Source: Microlunatus sp. Gsoil 973
Lineage (GTDB): Bacteria; Actinomycetota; Actinomycetes; Propionibacteriales; Propionibacteriaceae
Direction of reading: 5' to 3'
Length of the DNA stretch: 64,000 bases
NCBI RefSeq assembly: GCF_009707365.1
Contig: NZ_CP046122.1
Coordinates: 2,356,001-2,420,000 of the forward strand
In this document: positions 50,982-59,829 of the stretch, in pieces
Layout: the number at the start of each line of letters is the position of its first letter
How positions within the stretch are numbered: the first letter of the stretch is position 1
Program-made: the position numbers and the translations under genes
Notes under the pieces: model-generated
The model's database searches: none
The model's input: only the letters and a program-made list of their open reading frames with translations
What the model was told of the DNA's origin: nothing

Positions 50982-51855
50982 TCAGCTGCTCCATGTCGGC
51001 CACGGGCCGGTAACCGATCCGCTGGTAGATCCGGTTGGAGACCGGATTGGCCTGATCGGTGAACAGGCATACCCGAGCCCGCTGGTCGACCAGCAGCTGT
51101 GACACGGCGGCAACCGCAGCCATGGCGTACCCGTTGCCTCGGAACGGCTTGGGCGTGTACACCGGGGCGATCCGGGCGACGCCGGAGCTTGGCGGGCTCG
51201 CTCCGGTCAGGTGCACCACTTGGCCGGCGTCCTCCCACAGCCAGAACTGATGATCACGGATCCGGCGTCGGGTTTCCTCGGGATCGGTTGCCACATAGGA
51301 AGTCACCGGTCGACCGGCCTGTTCCTCGGCCTCCGCGAGGAACACGTCGCGCCAGCGGTGGACAAGATCAAGATCATCCTGGGTCGCCGGCCGGATGTTG
51401 CCACTGACCCCGGTGGGTGGGACGAGTTCGCCGAGTTCGAACAACCGGGTCCGCTGCCGGATCGAGACCCGTCCGGCAATCGCATCGGCCATGCGGTCGG
51501 CGAGGACTCGAGCCGGCGGTTGCGATCCGGTGATCACGCTGATGGCTTCGCCCCGATCGATCAACTGATCGGCCAGGGCATCGGCTGCATCGGCGGGCAG
51601 GCCACCGACCCAGACCGCGTACTCGGGTGCCGGTGCCGTTCGCATCGCGACTCCGGCGATCTGCCCTTCGCCGTCGCGGATGACGCAGAACCACCACGGC
51701 CGGTCCGGAGGGCGGATCACACCCTCGGCGTCCTCGCGGATGGCACGCTGGGCGGTCGTGGCAACAACGTTCTCCACGACCGGATGCTCGGCGAGATATC
51801 CATGTGCCTGCGCGGAGAAGTGCTCTGCCGACGGGGTGAACTGCAGGTCGTACAT
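50971..51855 (-). CDS. GNAT-family N-acetyltransferase
   Basis: A 294-residue protein with a C-terminal GNAT domain: APVYTPKPFRGNGYAMAAV is the acetyl-CoA-binding A motif (R/Q-x-x-G-x-A type), followed by VCLFTDQANPVSNRIYQRIG, the B-motif. The N-terminal half (about residues 1-130) is a second, degenerate GNAT-like half, as in the FR47-like group. The substrate is unknown. ATG 51855 is used; GTG 51879 is a possible upstream start. Confidence 0.85.
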   Translation of the reverse strand: MYDLQFTPSAEHFSAQAHGYLAEHPVVENVVATTAQRAIREDAEGVIRPPDRPWWFCVIRDGEGQIAGVAMRTAPAPEYAVWVGGLPADAADALADQLIDRGEAISVITGSQPPARVLADRMADAIAGRVSIRQRTRLFELGELVPPTGVSGNIRPATQDDLDLVHRWRDVFLAEAEEQAGRPVTSYVATDPEETRRRIRDHQFWLWEDAGQVVHLTGASPPSSGVARIAPVYTPKPFRGNGYAMAAVAAVSQLLVDQRARVCLFTDQANPVSNRIYQRIGYRPVADMEQLIIE

Positions 51856-52004
51856 GTCCGAAGATTTCCCGATCTTCACAAGTCTGGCAACCGGTTTGCG
51901 GGCACACCCCTAGGCTCAAGATCATGGACTGGTCACTCCTCGGTTACCATCGGCGAGCCGCAACAGTCCGCCGACACCAACGCTGAAGAACGAGGTCCCT
52001 GCGC

Positions 52005-52763
52005 ATGCCGTTGCCCGCCCGTCTGCTCGCCTTCGATCTGGACGACACGCTCGCCCCCTCGAAGTCTCCGCTGCCGGCACAGGTGTCCGACGTGCTCATC
52101 AGACTGCTGCAGCACGTTGCGGTGGCGATCATCTCCGGCGGCCAGATCGAGCAGTTCCGCAAGCAGGTCGTTGCGCACCTGACCGGTGCCGGAGACGAGG
52201 CACTGTCCCGGCTGCATCTGATGCCGGTGACCGGCACCCAGTACTACCGCTACCTCGACGGCCACTGGCAGCAGCTGTACGCCGACAACCTCAGCGCGGA
52301 CGAGAAGAAGCAGGCCCTGACGGTCCTGGAGGACAAGGCTCGGGAGTTCGGTTTGTGGGGGTCGGAGACCTGGGGGCCGATCCTGGAGGATCGCGGGTCG
52401 CAGATCACCTTCTCCGCACTGGGCCAGACGGCTCCGGTGGCCGCCAAGAAGGCCTGGGATCCGACCGGAGCGAAGAAGAATATGCTGGCCGCAGCCGTGC
52501 AGCAGCTGTTGCCGGGATTGTCGGTGCGATCGGGCGGATCGACCTCGGTCGACATCACTCGTCAGGGCATCGACAAGGGGTACGCGCTGGGTCGGCTGGC
52601 CGAGGTCAGCGGCGTCCCGATCAGTGAAATGATCTTCGTCGGTGATCGGCTGGATCCCGACGGCAACGACTATCCCGTGGTCAGGACCGGCGTCGCCACC
52701 CACGCGGTCACCGGCTGGGAGGATACCGTCGGCTACCTGGAGACCCTGCTGGTTGACGTCTGA
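52005..52763 (+). CDS. HAD-superfamily (IIB) hydrolase
   Basis: A 252-residue HAD phosphatase of the phosphomannomutase-like class IIB. Motif 1 is AFDLDDTLAPSK (catalytic Asp), motif 2 is AIISGGQ, and motifs 3 and 4 are the GIDKGYALGRL Lys with the C-terminal FVGDRLDPDGND. A cap domain lies between motifs 2 and 3. The HAD-IIB group includes eukaryotic-type phosphomannomutases and sucrose or trehalose phosphatases; the substrate here is unknown. ATG 52005. Confidence 0.88.
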   Translation: MPLPARLLAFDLDDTLAPSKSPLPAQVSDVLIRLLQHVAVAIISGGQIEQFRKQVVAHLTGAGDEALSRLHLMPVTGTQYYRYLDGHWQQLYADNLSADEKKQALTVLEDKAREFGLWGSETWGPILEDRGSQITFSALGQTAPVAAKKAWDPTGAKKNMLAAAVQQLLPGLSVRSGGSTSVDITRQGIDKGYALGRLAEVSGVPISEMIFVGDRLDPDGNDYPVVRTGVATHAVTGWEDTVGYLETLLVDV

Positions 52764-52852
52764 CCGGCGAGTCGGCCCCCTTATATGTTGCGACCGATGC
52801 GGCGTGGGTAGGGCTCCAGTGCTGTCGCCGCCGTCGAGGAAGGAACCCGGTC

Positions 52853-53560
52853 GTGCTCGCTGCTGCTGCTTGGGGGGCGCTCGCTGCGTCGTCGTTGATC
52901 CTCGGCGCCCTGTTCGGCGTGGCGCGGGATTGGCGAGATGGGCTGGTCGGTGGTGTCCTCGCGTTCGGCGCAGGTGCGCTGGTCTCCGGCGTATCGTTCG
53001 AGCTCGCCGCTGAGGGCTTCCGAGTAGGTGGGCCGTGGTGGGTCGCTGCGGGGATCGCGGTCGGCGCTCTGGCGTTCTTCTCGGCGGACCGGGGAGTCCA
53101 GCGTCTCGGCGGCCGGCAGGGCGGCGGTTCTGCCGGTCTGCCGCTGGCCCTGGGTGCCCTGCTCGACGGCATCCCCGAGCAGGCGGTGTTGGGCATCGGT
53201 CTGGCCTCGGGCGAAGGGATCAGCCTTGCGCTGCTGGTGGCGATCTTCGTGTCCAACCTGCCGGAGGGAATCGGGTCGGCTTCGGAGATGCGCGCCGCCG
53301 GTAGGTCACGGTCGGCGGTGGTGCGGATGTGGATCGGTGTGGCGGTGTTCGCCGCGCTGTCGACGGTCGGCGGCTACCTGCTTGCCGACGTCCTCGGCCC
53401 GGCCTGGCGGGCCGCGATCGACGGTTTCGCTGCGGGCGCGCTTCTGGTGATGCTCGTCGACTCGATGGTGCCCGAGGCGCATCGCAAGGCGCGGGACAGG
53501 GCCGGCCTGGTGACGGTGCTCGGCTTCGCCGTCGCGGCGGCACTTTCAGCGTTCTCCTGA
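52853..53560 (+). CDS. ZIP-type metal transporter-like membrane protein
   Basis: A 235-residue protein with about seven or eight membrane segments. The paired motifs ALGALLDGIPEQAVLGIGL and VAIFVSNLPEGIGSASEMRA (Asp, Glu and Asn in helices) resemble the HNxxEG and HNxPEG metal-binding helices of ZIP zinc transporters, with His replaced by Asp and Ser, so the ion may differ from Zn. GTG 52853. Monocistronic, 90 bp after the HAD gene. Confidence 0.8.
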   Translation: MLAAAAWGALAASSLILGALFGVARDWRDGLVGGVLAFGAGALVSGVSFELAAEGFRVGGPWWVAAGIAVGALAFFSADRGVQRLGGRQGGGSAGLPLALGALLDGIPEQAVLGIGLASGEGISLALLVAIFVSNLPEGIGSASEMRAAGRSRSAVVRMWIGVAVFAALSTVGGYLLADVLGPAWRAAIDGFAAGALLVMLVDSMVPEAHRKARDRAGLVTVLGFAVAAALSAFS

Positions 53561-54274
53561 CCCGACACGCCTCGGGCGGCCGTTCGCCCGCGAGATCGCT
53601 CGCCTGCGGCTGTGCCGTCAATGATCATCCCGCCGGAATTGCGTTCTGGAGCGGGTCGTAGCTCCTGCCCGTTCCGGCAGACTGATCGCAGACTGATCAT
53701 GGAGCATGACAACACCCGGTGGATCAACGAGCGATTCGCTGACCTCGGTCTGACGCTGACGTTCGGTGATCATAATGCTGACCGCTGCCGAGGAGCGGGA
53801 TGCCATTTCCGTCACCCGTGACGTGGTGGCTGAACGACGCGAAAACGATGTCGATCGTGCCGAGTGCTGGACGCGACCAGTGATTACGGCGCCCACTGGT
53901 CGGAGCGGCGGAGCGCTCAGGCTGACCGGGCGCACGTCAGGTGCGACCGTTCCGCGTCGCACCTGGATCGGCTCGCGCTGGCCGAAGGCCTGCGAGATAC
54001 CTGGGCCATCAACAGGGTCGGGAATCCTGGCTCCTGCTGACGCCGTGGTCGGCCCCGGGAGGGCCGGGCCGGTCGTGGTTACCCATCGCCAGCGAGGGTT
54101 GAATCGGACGCGTGGCGGACCAGAAGCAGGTCGGACGCCAGTCTTCGGACGCCCGACCCTCGGAATTGTCCGCGGCCGGCCGCCAGGATCACCGTGATCG
54201 CCAATATTGCACGCCACGGTTGGTTGTCTCCTGTGTCCGGGGCCCACTCTGAAAGTGGTCAGCCCCGCAACTGC
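53561..54274. other. Gene-poor region, possible decayed sequence
   Basis: No gene can be assigned in these 714 bp. One short frame at 53699-53821 begins MEHDNTRWINERFADLGLTL and looks protein-like for about 25 codons before losing coherence, which may be a remnant of a small gene shifted out of frame. Other open frames are low-complexity. Confidence 0.45.
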
Positions 54275-54469
54275 CTATCCGTCCGAGGGACGAGGGGGTA
54301 GTTCAGCCTCGACAGACAGCCAGCTACCCGGCCCGAAGGTGGTTTGTCGATGGTTGTGTGGATCGAAGACCTTCAGGATCCCGTTGCCTTCTACCTGGAA
54401 CGACGCATTCGGACCGAACTCGTACTCCCGCCCATTCACGAGCTTGAGTTGGAACGGTCCCTTGGGCAT
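54275..54469 (-). CDS. Small hypothetical protein (64 residues)
   Basis: The frame from ATG 54469 encodes a compact, charged peptide with KGPFQLKLVNGREYEFGPNA, GNGILKVFDP and TTFGPGSWLSVEAE, an alternating hydrophobic pattern that suggests an all-beta fold. It has no cysteine, signal or membrane segment. No good ribosome site is seen. The composition is unlike the low-complexity shadow frames of the region, which is my reason for calling it, but I cannot assign a function. Confidence 0.5.
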   Translation of the reverse strand: MPKGPFQLKLVNGREYEFGPNASFQVEGNGILKVFDPHNHRQTTFGPGSWLSVEAELPPRPSDG

Positions 54470-54909
54470 AGCGCAGTGTCTCACACCATTGTGCCCGGCC
54501 GCCCTAGGTACGAGCGGTCTCGGTGCCGCCCCGGGCGTATTGTCGGTTGCCATACGACGACGTCAATCGCCCAACCAAGATCAGACCGACGAGGTGGTCG
54601 CAGAGTATCGACGACCCCGGTCTGACCGTGCGTTGCGCCCGGTCGTGGGCCCATCCGACACATCGATGAAGCCTGCGAGCCGTTATCAGATCTCGCGGCT
54701 CGGTTTAGGTCGGGTGGTCCTGTCGTGGTGATGAGGAGGTCGTCTGGGTACCGGAGTCCGGCTCGTAGACGTAGCGGCCGGCCGGTGCTCGTATAGGTCG
54801 TTCGTGTCGAGTTCGACGACGGCTGTGCCGATGAGTTGGACCCCTGTCCGTGGTCGACGGCGGAGTGAGGCCGGGAAGTCAATGCATATTGCCGTCTGCA
54901 ATTGCACGT
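54470..54909. other. 440-bp region without an assigned gene
   Basis: Between the small protein gene and the terminator-like hairpin of tmRNA I see no convincing coding sequence. A frame on the minus strand includes VQLIGTAVVELDTNDLYEHR, which has some protein-like character but no recognisable extension, so it may be an old remnant. Confidence 0.4.
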
Positions 54910-54952
54910 CTGGCCTGGTCGGAGCGACTCAATGTCGCTCTGACCAGGCCAG
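54910..54952 (-). terminator. Strong hairpin downstream of tmRNA, probable terminator
   Basis: CTGGCCTGGTCGGAGCGAC and GTCGCTCTGACCAGGCCAG form a 19-bp stem with one mismatch around a 5-nt loop (TCAAT). It begins 8 bp after the tmRNA 3' end. No U-tract follows on the minus strand, as is common for actinobacterial terminators. Confidence 0.75.
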
Positions 54953-54960
54953 ATGATTCG

Positions 54961-55328
54961 TGGAGGTGGCGGGAATCGAACCCGCGTCCTCGAGCAGCGA
55001 ACCAGGTCTTCTCCGGGCGCAGCTGATGTTATCGGTCTACTCGGCCCCTACGCTTGCACCAGCACGTCGTAGCCAGGCCCAGTCCCGGTTGATGTCCCCG
55101 CTCAGCCCCGAGACACAACTCGAGCGGGTAAGTCCCCTTAACGAGGCCAGGTTCCGGGTCGGAGACGTCCCCGGTCTGACCCTTCGATCACTGCTCAGGC
55201 AGCGAGAGCGAAGTTCGTGCGCTTAGAATTGGCACTTATTTGTTCCCAAGGGTCGTTTACGAGATGTCCTTGGATCCTCGGCCCGCTTCTCCTGGGACTA
55301 CCGTCCCGAGTCGAAACCGATCACCCCC
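54961..55328 (-). ncRNA. ssrA: tmRNA
   Basis: A 368-nt transfer-messenger RNA. The 3' end has the tRNA-like T arm with GGTTCGATTCCC and the acceptor strand CACCTCC, which pairs with the 5' GGGGGTG at 55328 (one G-U pair). CCA is not encoded. The tag reading frame (55195-55233, minus strand) encodes ANSKRTNFALAA and ends in TGA; the final ALAA is the protease-recognition signal. It rescues stalled ribosomes and marks incomplete proteins for degradation. Confidence 0.97.
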
Positions 55329-55363
55329 GTGATTCGTCGCGCTCTTCAGTTGTCCGGCTGTCC

Positions 55364-55393
55364 AGTGTAGCCGCAGGTGGAACGTGTCGTCAG
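55364..55393 (-). promoter_or_regulatory. Likely tmRNA promoter
   Basis: On the minus strand TACACT (55369-55364) has CTGACG (55393-55388) 18 bp upstream, matching the -10 and -35 spacing of a sigma-70-type promoter. Transcription would begin about 28 bp upstream of the mature tmRNA 5' end, which is consistent with processing by RNase P. Confidence 0.45.
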
Positions 55394-55455
55394 CCGGTTT
55401 GATTCCGGTCGTTCGACTCCGACTGTCCGATGCCGGAGAAGCGACAACCGTACGG

Positions 55456-56100
55456 CTACTTCTCCGGCAGCACGCGCAGTTTGACAGCCTTGGTCACTGG
55501 GTTGGTCCAGTCCTCGCCCTGGGCAGCCTTCACGCCGCCGACGATGCTCAGCACGACCCAGGCGACCCAGCCGAGTCCGACCAGGAATCCGATGAGACCG
55601 GAGTGGGTGATGCCCTGCAGCGTGCCGCCGATGACCAGTCCGATCAGCGCGACGAGCTGGAAGTTGAACGCCTTGGCCGACTCCCGGCGAGCCAGGCTGC
55701 CGGGGCTGGAGACGGCGTATCCGATGCCCGGGCCGAGGACGGACGTGAACAGCCCGCTGAAGTGCGCCAGCGCGCCGCCAGGGCTGCCCTCGTGGCGTAC
55801 CGGGAGGCCGGAGGAGGTCGGCGACAGGTAACCGTAGCCGGCCTGGCTCCGAAATGAGCCGGAGGCGTACGGATTCGGGCCGCCGGGGGCGTCGACCGGC
55901 GGGACGTCGACCAGGCCGAAGAAGGCCTCGTTCAGGTCCTTACGGGTGACCGCACCCAGCACGAGACCGATCCGGCGGTCGAACTCGGCTTCACTGATCC
56001 GACCCTCGGCGTAGGCGGCCTTCAGGTAGTCGGCGGCCCGGTCCCGCTGCTCGGTGCTGACGTGGGTGCTGAGGCTTGGATGTTCAAAGCTGGCAGGCAT
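55456..56100 (-). CDS. DUF1707/DUF4870-type protein
   Basis: A 214-residue protein. The N-terminal 50 residues (RDRAADYLKAAYAEGRISEAEFDRRIGLVL) are a DUF1707/SHOCT-like helix pair common in actinobacteria. A polar glycine and proline-rich linker follows, then a three-segment membrane domain resembling DUF4870 (FQLVALIGLVIGGTLQG, IGFLVGLGWVAWVVLSIVGG). Function unknown, probably a membrane-associated scaffold protein. ATG 56100. Divergent from the FKBP gene 84 bp away. Confidence 0.83.
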   Translation of the reverse strand: MPASFEHPSLSTHVSTEQRDRAADYLKAAYAEGRISEAEFDRRIGLVLGAVTRKDLNEAFFGLVDVPPVDAPGGPNPYASGSFRSQAGYGYLSPTSSGLPVRHEGSPGGALAHFSGLFTSVLGPGIGYAVSSPGSLARRESAKAFNFQLVALIGLVIGGTLQGITHSGLIGFLVGLGWVAWVVLSIVGGVKAAQGEDWTNPVTKAVKLRVLPEK

Positions 56101-56184
56101 GGTTCCAGCATGCGCGACGACGCGGCGCGAGCGTATCCGGCGCGACCCCGGTCCCTCCCGGATACCGGGATACGGTTGGGCCCC

Positions 56185-56556
56185 ATGACCGAGAAACCCG
56201 AAGTTGAGTTCCCGGGCGGCGAGCCGCCCACCGACCTGCAGATCACCGATATCACCGTCGGAGACGGCACCGAAGCGACGCCGGGCACCACCGTCCAGGT
56301 GCATTATGTCGGCGTCGCCTACAGCACCGGCGACGAGTTCGACGCGAGCTACAACCGCGGTGCGCCGCTGGAGTTCCCGCTCGGCGCCGGATATGTGATC
56401 CAGGGCTGGGACCAGGGCGTGTCCGGCATGAAGGTCGGCGGTCGGCGTCAGCTCGTCATTCCGCCGCACCTCGCCTATGGCGACCGAGGGGCCGGCGGAG
56501 CGATCGGCCCGGGTGAGACGTTGATCTTCGTCGTCGACCTGGTCGGCGTGCGCTGA
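56185..56556 (+). CDS. FKBP-type peptidyl-prolyl cis-trans isomerase
   Basis: A 123-residue single FKBP domain. The sequence VQVHYVGVAYSTGDEFDASY, FPLGAGYVIQGWDQGVSGMK, GGRRQLVIPPHLAYGDRG and ETLIFVVDLVGV contains the usual active-site Tyr, Asp, Val, Ile, Trp and Tyr residues. Cytoplasmic, with no signal peptide. It speeds protein folding at X-Pro bonds. ATG 56185. Converges with the DUF2207 gene, the stops 28 bp apart. Confidence 0.95.
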   Translation: MTEKPEVEFPGGEPPTDLQITDITVGDGTEATPGTTVQVHYVGVAYSTGDEFDASYNRGAPLEFPLGAGYVIQGWDQGVSGMKVGGRRQLVIPPHLAYGDRGAGGAIGPGETLIFVVDLVGVR

Positions 56557-56583
56557 CCGACCCACTGCCGGGGCGGCGGCACG

Positions 56584-58482
56584 TCACCAGCTCGACGAGC
56601 CGCCGCCTCCGCCACCTCCGCCGGAGAAGCCGCCGCCTCCGCCGAACGAGCTTCCGCCACTGCCGAATCCGGACCCGCCGAAGCCGCTGCCGCTGCTCGA
56701 GGGAGCCGGCGTCGCCGCGGTCGCCAACGAACCGGTCAGATAACCGATGTTGAACGCGTTGAAGCCGCTGTAGGGGCCGGAATACCAGTACGGCGACTGA
56801 TCGGGCAGCCGCCCCATGTCGACCAACTGCTGGCAGATCCGCTGCCACCGATCCGCAAGATCAAATGCGATCGCCCAGGGCAGGTACCGGGAGAAGATGT
56901 CCTGTCCCTCTTCGAAACGCAGCTGATCGGTCTCGGCCGTGGCCAGGTACTGCTTGAAGCCTTCGACGTGGTCGCACACCGCGCGCCCTTCGGCCGTCCG
57001 CTGGCCACGGCGCATCACCCGGGAGACCAGGATGGTCGTGATCAACAACGAGGCCAGCGGGAAGATCAACAGGAACAGCCACGGTGAGATCGAGCCCGCC
57101 GCACCGTTCGAGCGCAGGATGAACCAACCGAAGATCACCACCGCGACGATCCACCCGCCACCCAGTGCCCGACCGGCGGCCTTGGGCACCTTGGTGAACC
57201 ACTGCTTCTCTTGAACCAGGCTGCGGGTCTGGTTGACCAGCGTCTTGTGGGCCTCGGTCATGCTGCCCCGGGTGGACAGGTCGGTCACCGCACCGGGCGG
57301 ACGGCCGTCGAAGATCGAGGTGAGCACCGCCGTCTCGTGCGGGCCGCTGGCCTTGCTCGGATCGAGCAGCCGCACCTGGTAGCCGGATCCGTCGACGTCC
57401 TCGATCTTGATCGCACCGTTGACCGCGAGCGAGACCAAGGTTGCTGCTGTGTCCCGGACGTCGACCTGGCCGTCGACCAGGATGCCGGCCTCCGCGACGG
57501 TGATCGGCGGCGGAGTGAACTGGACGGGAATCTCCATCCGTGGATCGGATTTCCCGATCTCGACCGGTGCTCCGGGCAGTGGCACCGTACCCGGTGCGAG
57601 GTTGGTGTAGCGGAGATCGGTCGTACGCTCCTTGGCTACCTTGCGTCCGACGACCGGAATCCCGACGGTGATCAACAGGCCGATCAGACCCGGAATGGCC
57701 ACAGCCGGTGTCAGGATCGCGCTGAGCAGACCGGCCTTGCGGACCAGGTGCGGCTTGTTGTCACTGATCAGACCGGGTTTGATCTTGACGCCGATGGTGA
57801 CGTTCTCCCCGGCCGGAAGATCATTCTGGCCGAACACTGCTTTGTCATCGCTGATCGTGCTGGAGGTACAGGCTGTGTTGGTCCCGATCGGGCCGGCGTA
57901 GCACTGTTTGTCCTGAGCGCCGCCGGGCACCTGCGCGGTGATCTCCAACGACCGGATCGCTGGGTTCCCACTGCCGGTCGCGTCCCAGTACAGCTCGTCG
58001 TAACTGCCGGAGGAGCGCATGGCGCCGCGTACCTCGTAGGACAGTTTGTAGGTCACGTCCTGCGAGGAGATGGAACTGCTCGAATCGCCGATCCGGAAGG
58101 TGGTCGACCGTTCGCGGGCAAATGCGCCACCGTTCTGAATCTTGCTCACATCGGCCGATTCTGTCGGGCTTGACGCGGTGAACTTGCTGATGTCGTAGAC
58201 GATGTCCTTGCCGGTGTCCGGATCGGGCTCGCGGGTGATCAACTCCCGTTGCATGCCATGGTGTTCGAGGGAATCGAAGTGCCACTGGAACGTTTCCGTG
58301 ACGTGCAGCACGCCGTCCCTGTCGACCTGGTAATTGATCTTGAGGCTGCGGACGTACTCACTGTCGGCGTGGGCCGGTGCGGCCGAGCCGACGGTCAGGA
58401 GCAGGGCCGCGCCGAGAGCCAACATCAGCGCGGCGGTCCAGCGTGCGAGGTTTCGTGCCTTGGATTCGAGCCCGACGATCAT
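56584..58482 (-). CDS. DUF2207-domain membrane protein
   Basis: A 632-residue protein with an N-terminal signal peptide (LMLALGAALLLTVGSAAPAHA), an extracellular DUF2207 region of about 200 residues, a membrane segment near residue 260 (LTPAVAIPGLIGLLITVG), a cytoplasmic part, two closely spaced membrane segments (GWIVAVVIFGWFIL and LFLLIFPLASLLITTIL), and a C-terminal Gly/Ser-rich tail (FGGGGGFSGGGGGGGG) ending SSSW. This architecture is standard for actinobacterial DUF2207 proteins, whose role is unknown. ATG 58482. Confidence 0.9.
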   Translation of the reverse strand: MIVGLESKARNLARWTAALMLALGAALLLTVGSAAPAHADSEYVRSLKINYQVDRDGVLHVTETFQWHFDSLEHHGMQRELITREPDPDTGKDIVYDISKFTASSPTESADVSKIQNGGAFARERSTTFRIGDSSSSISSQDVTYKLSYEVRGAMRSSGSYDELYWDATGSGNPAIRSLEITAQVPGGAQDKQCYAGPIGTNTACTSSTISDDKAVFGQNDLPAGENVTIGVKIKPGLISDNKPHLVRKAGLLSAILTPAVAIPGLIGLLITVGIPVVGRKVAKERTTDLRYTNLAPGTVPLPGAPVEIGKSDPRMEIPVQFTPPPITVAEAGILVDGQVDVRDTAATLVSLAVNGAIKIEDVDGSGYQVRLLDPSKASGPHETAVLTSIFDGRPPGAVTDLSTRGSMTEAHKTLVNQTRSLVQEKQWFTKVPKAAGRALGGGWIVAVVIFGWFILRSNGAAGSISPWLFLLIFPLASLLITTILVSRVMRRGQRTAEGRAVCDHVEGFKQYLATAETDQLRFEEGQDIFSRYLPWAIAFDLADRWQRICQQLVDMGRLPDQSPYWYSGPYSGFNAFNIGYLTGSLATAATPAPSSSGSGFGGSGFGSGGSSFGGGGGFSGGGGGGGGSSSW

Positions 58483-58541
58483 TCCTCAACCATACGGGGC
58501 GAAGGGTTGACCTTCGACCGGCTGCGGCCGCTGCAGCGGCC

Positions 58542-59156
58542 TCAGTGAGTAGGGGCCGGCAGCCCTCCGGCGACCTGGTCGAACGCTGCACCGATCAGCC
58601 CGGGTAGTTGCTCCAGGGGTGCGTCGTTGAGCAGCCACATCATCATTGCCGACTTCATCGCTGCGACCGCACTGGCCGCGACCAACCAGGGATACATGTC
58701 GGCCTCGAGATCGCTACCGGTCCGCGTCGCGACGGCAGTGCGAAGAATCGCCTCGAGGCGCGCATAGAGGGCGACCTGGAAGGCTTGCAGACCGGCGGTT
58801 CGCCGGGCCAGGTGCATGGTCTGGATCGCCCGCTGCAGTTCGACCGAGTCGGTGGCGCTGGTCGCCTCGACCAGCAGCGCACGCAGCGACGTCAGCGGGT
58901 GTTCGTCGGCCGGCCGGTCGGCCAACCTGTCGAGCACGTCGACCCAATACTGGTTGCCGGCGGACACGACCGCTTCTTCCTTGCAGGAGAAGTAGTTGGA
59001 GAAGGTGCGCGGTGACACGACTGCTCGACGGGCGATGTCGTCGATGGTCAGTTGGTCGAAGCCGTTCTCCAGGGTGAGCTCCAGCGCCGCGTTGGAGATG
59101 GACGTCCGCGTGAGCTGCTTCTTCAGCGCTCGCAGGCCCACCGTGGATTGCGTCAT
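58542..59156 (-). CDS. TetR-family transcriptional regulator
   Basis: A 204-residue TetR regulator. Helix-turn-helix at about residues 36-58 (TIDDIARRAVVSPRTFSNYF), typical of the group with FSNYF or TFFNYF. The C-terminal ligand domain has no special motif. ATG 59156. It diverges from the Tad pilus operon, with 349 bp between, and could regulate either the pilus or an unlinked target. Confidence 0.9.
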   Translation of the reverse strand: MTQSTVGLRALKKQLTRTSISNAALELTLENGFDQLTIDDIARRAVVSPRTFSNYFSCKEEAVVSAGNQYWVDVLDRLADRPADEHPLTSLRALLVEATSATDSVELQRAIQTMHLARRTAGLQAFQVALYARLEAILRTAVATRTGSDLEADMYPWLVAASAVAAMKSAMMMWLLNDAPLEQLPGLIGAAFDQVAGGLPAPTH

Positions 59157-59505
59157 GTAACGAGCCTACCGTGCCGATCCGGCGAACTTGCCAAGGCCGC
59201 AAAAGTCCCCCACGCGCCGGGCTGTACAGTTCCAGCCACCTCTGGGACCAAAGTCACCAATACTGAGCAATTTGCTGGAAACTTGCACTAAACCCAAAGT
59301 TGTCCCCTAATGTTCTGTTTCGGCGGAGCAATCCGCACAACCGGGGGCAAGATCCAAGGCAAGTCCCAAACCCTGTTCAGCACCAGGGAGCTGCACGTTC
59401 CACAAACTTTCTGTCTGAGCAATTTTGCGGTTGCGCTCTGTCATCGGTGGGTCCGGTCGGGTCGGACCCATCAAGTCAATCCCCATTCCTCTCAAGGAGC
59501 TTTCC
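59157..59505 (+). other. Upstream region of the pilus operon with a repeated motif
   Basis: These 349 bp contain no gene. CTGAGCAATTTGC (59263-59275) and CTGAGCAATTTTGC (59415-59428) are near-identical direct repeats 152 bp apart. TTGCAC at 59283 and TAATGT at 59308 could form a promoter with a long (19-bp) spacer. The region is notably AT-rich compared with surrounding coding sequence and has room for regulation of flp and the divergent TetR gene. Confidence 0.45.
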
Positions 59506-59712
59506 ATGTCCGAAGCCATGCTGCGCCTGTACGTCACCACCACCGCGTGGGTGCAGGACCGTTACACCGGCCGCAAGGATCGCGGCGCCACCGCCGTCGA
59601 GTACGGCCTCCTCGTCGGCCTGATGGCGGCCGTCGTGATTGCCGCCATCGCCATCCTCGGCCCGAAGATCAACGCACTGTTCGACGGAGTCAAGCTCCCT
59701 GCTTCCAGCTGA
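59506..59712 (+). CDS. flp: Flp/Fap-type major pilin
   Basis: A 68-residue type IVb pilin precursor. The conserved prepilin peptidase site lies at RGATAVEYGLLVGLMAAVVI, with cleavage after the Gly of RG and Glu at +5 of the mature protein, followed by the single hydrophobic helix. After processing it is about 40 residues long and polymerises into the Flp pilus. ATG 59506 has AAGGAG upstream. A strong hairpin follows the gene. Confidence 0.93.
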   Translation: MSEAMLRLYVTTTAWVQDRYTGRKDRGATAVEYGLLVGLMAAVVIAAIAILGPKINALFDGVKLPASS

Positions 59713-59745
59713 GGCCGCCCTACCGTTTCAACAACCGGTAGACAG

Positions 59746-59785
59746 CTCCGGCGCGACGAACCTTCCGCGGTCCGTCGCGCCGGAG
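59746..59785 (+). terminator. Intercistronic hairpin after flp (attenuator or mRNA stabiliser)
   Basis: CTCCGGCGCGACG (59746-59758) and CGTCGCGCCGGAG (59773-59785) are a perfect 13-bp stem with a 14-nt loop. A smaller 6-bp hairpin (CTACCG/CGGTAG, 59720-59741) precedes it. The stem is followed by ATTCACTC rather than a T-run. It probably causes partial termination or protects the short flp mRNA, so that the pilin is made in excess over the assembly proteins. Confidence 0.7.
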
Positions 59786-59829
59786 ATTCACTCAATTGGA
59801 ATGACGAGCCTGAAGTGCGGGAGGTACTC

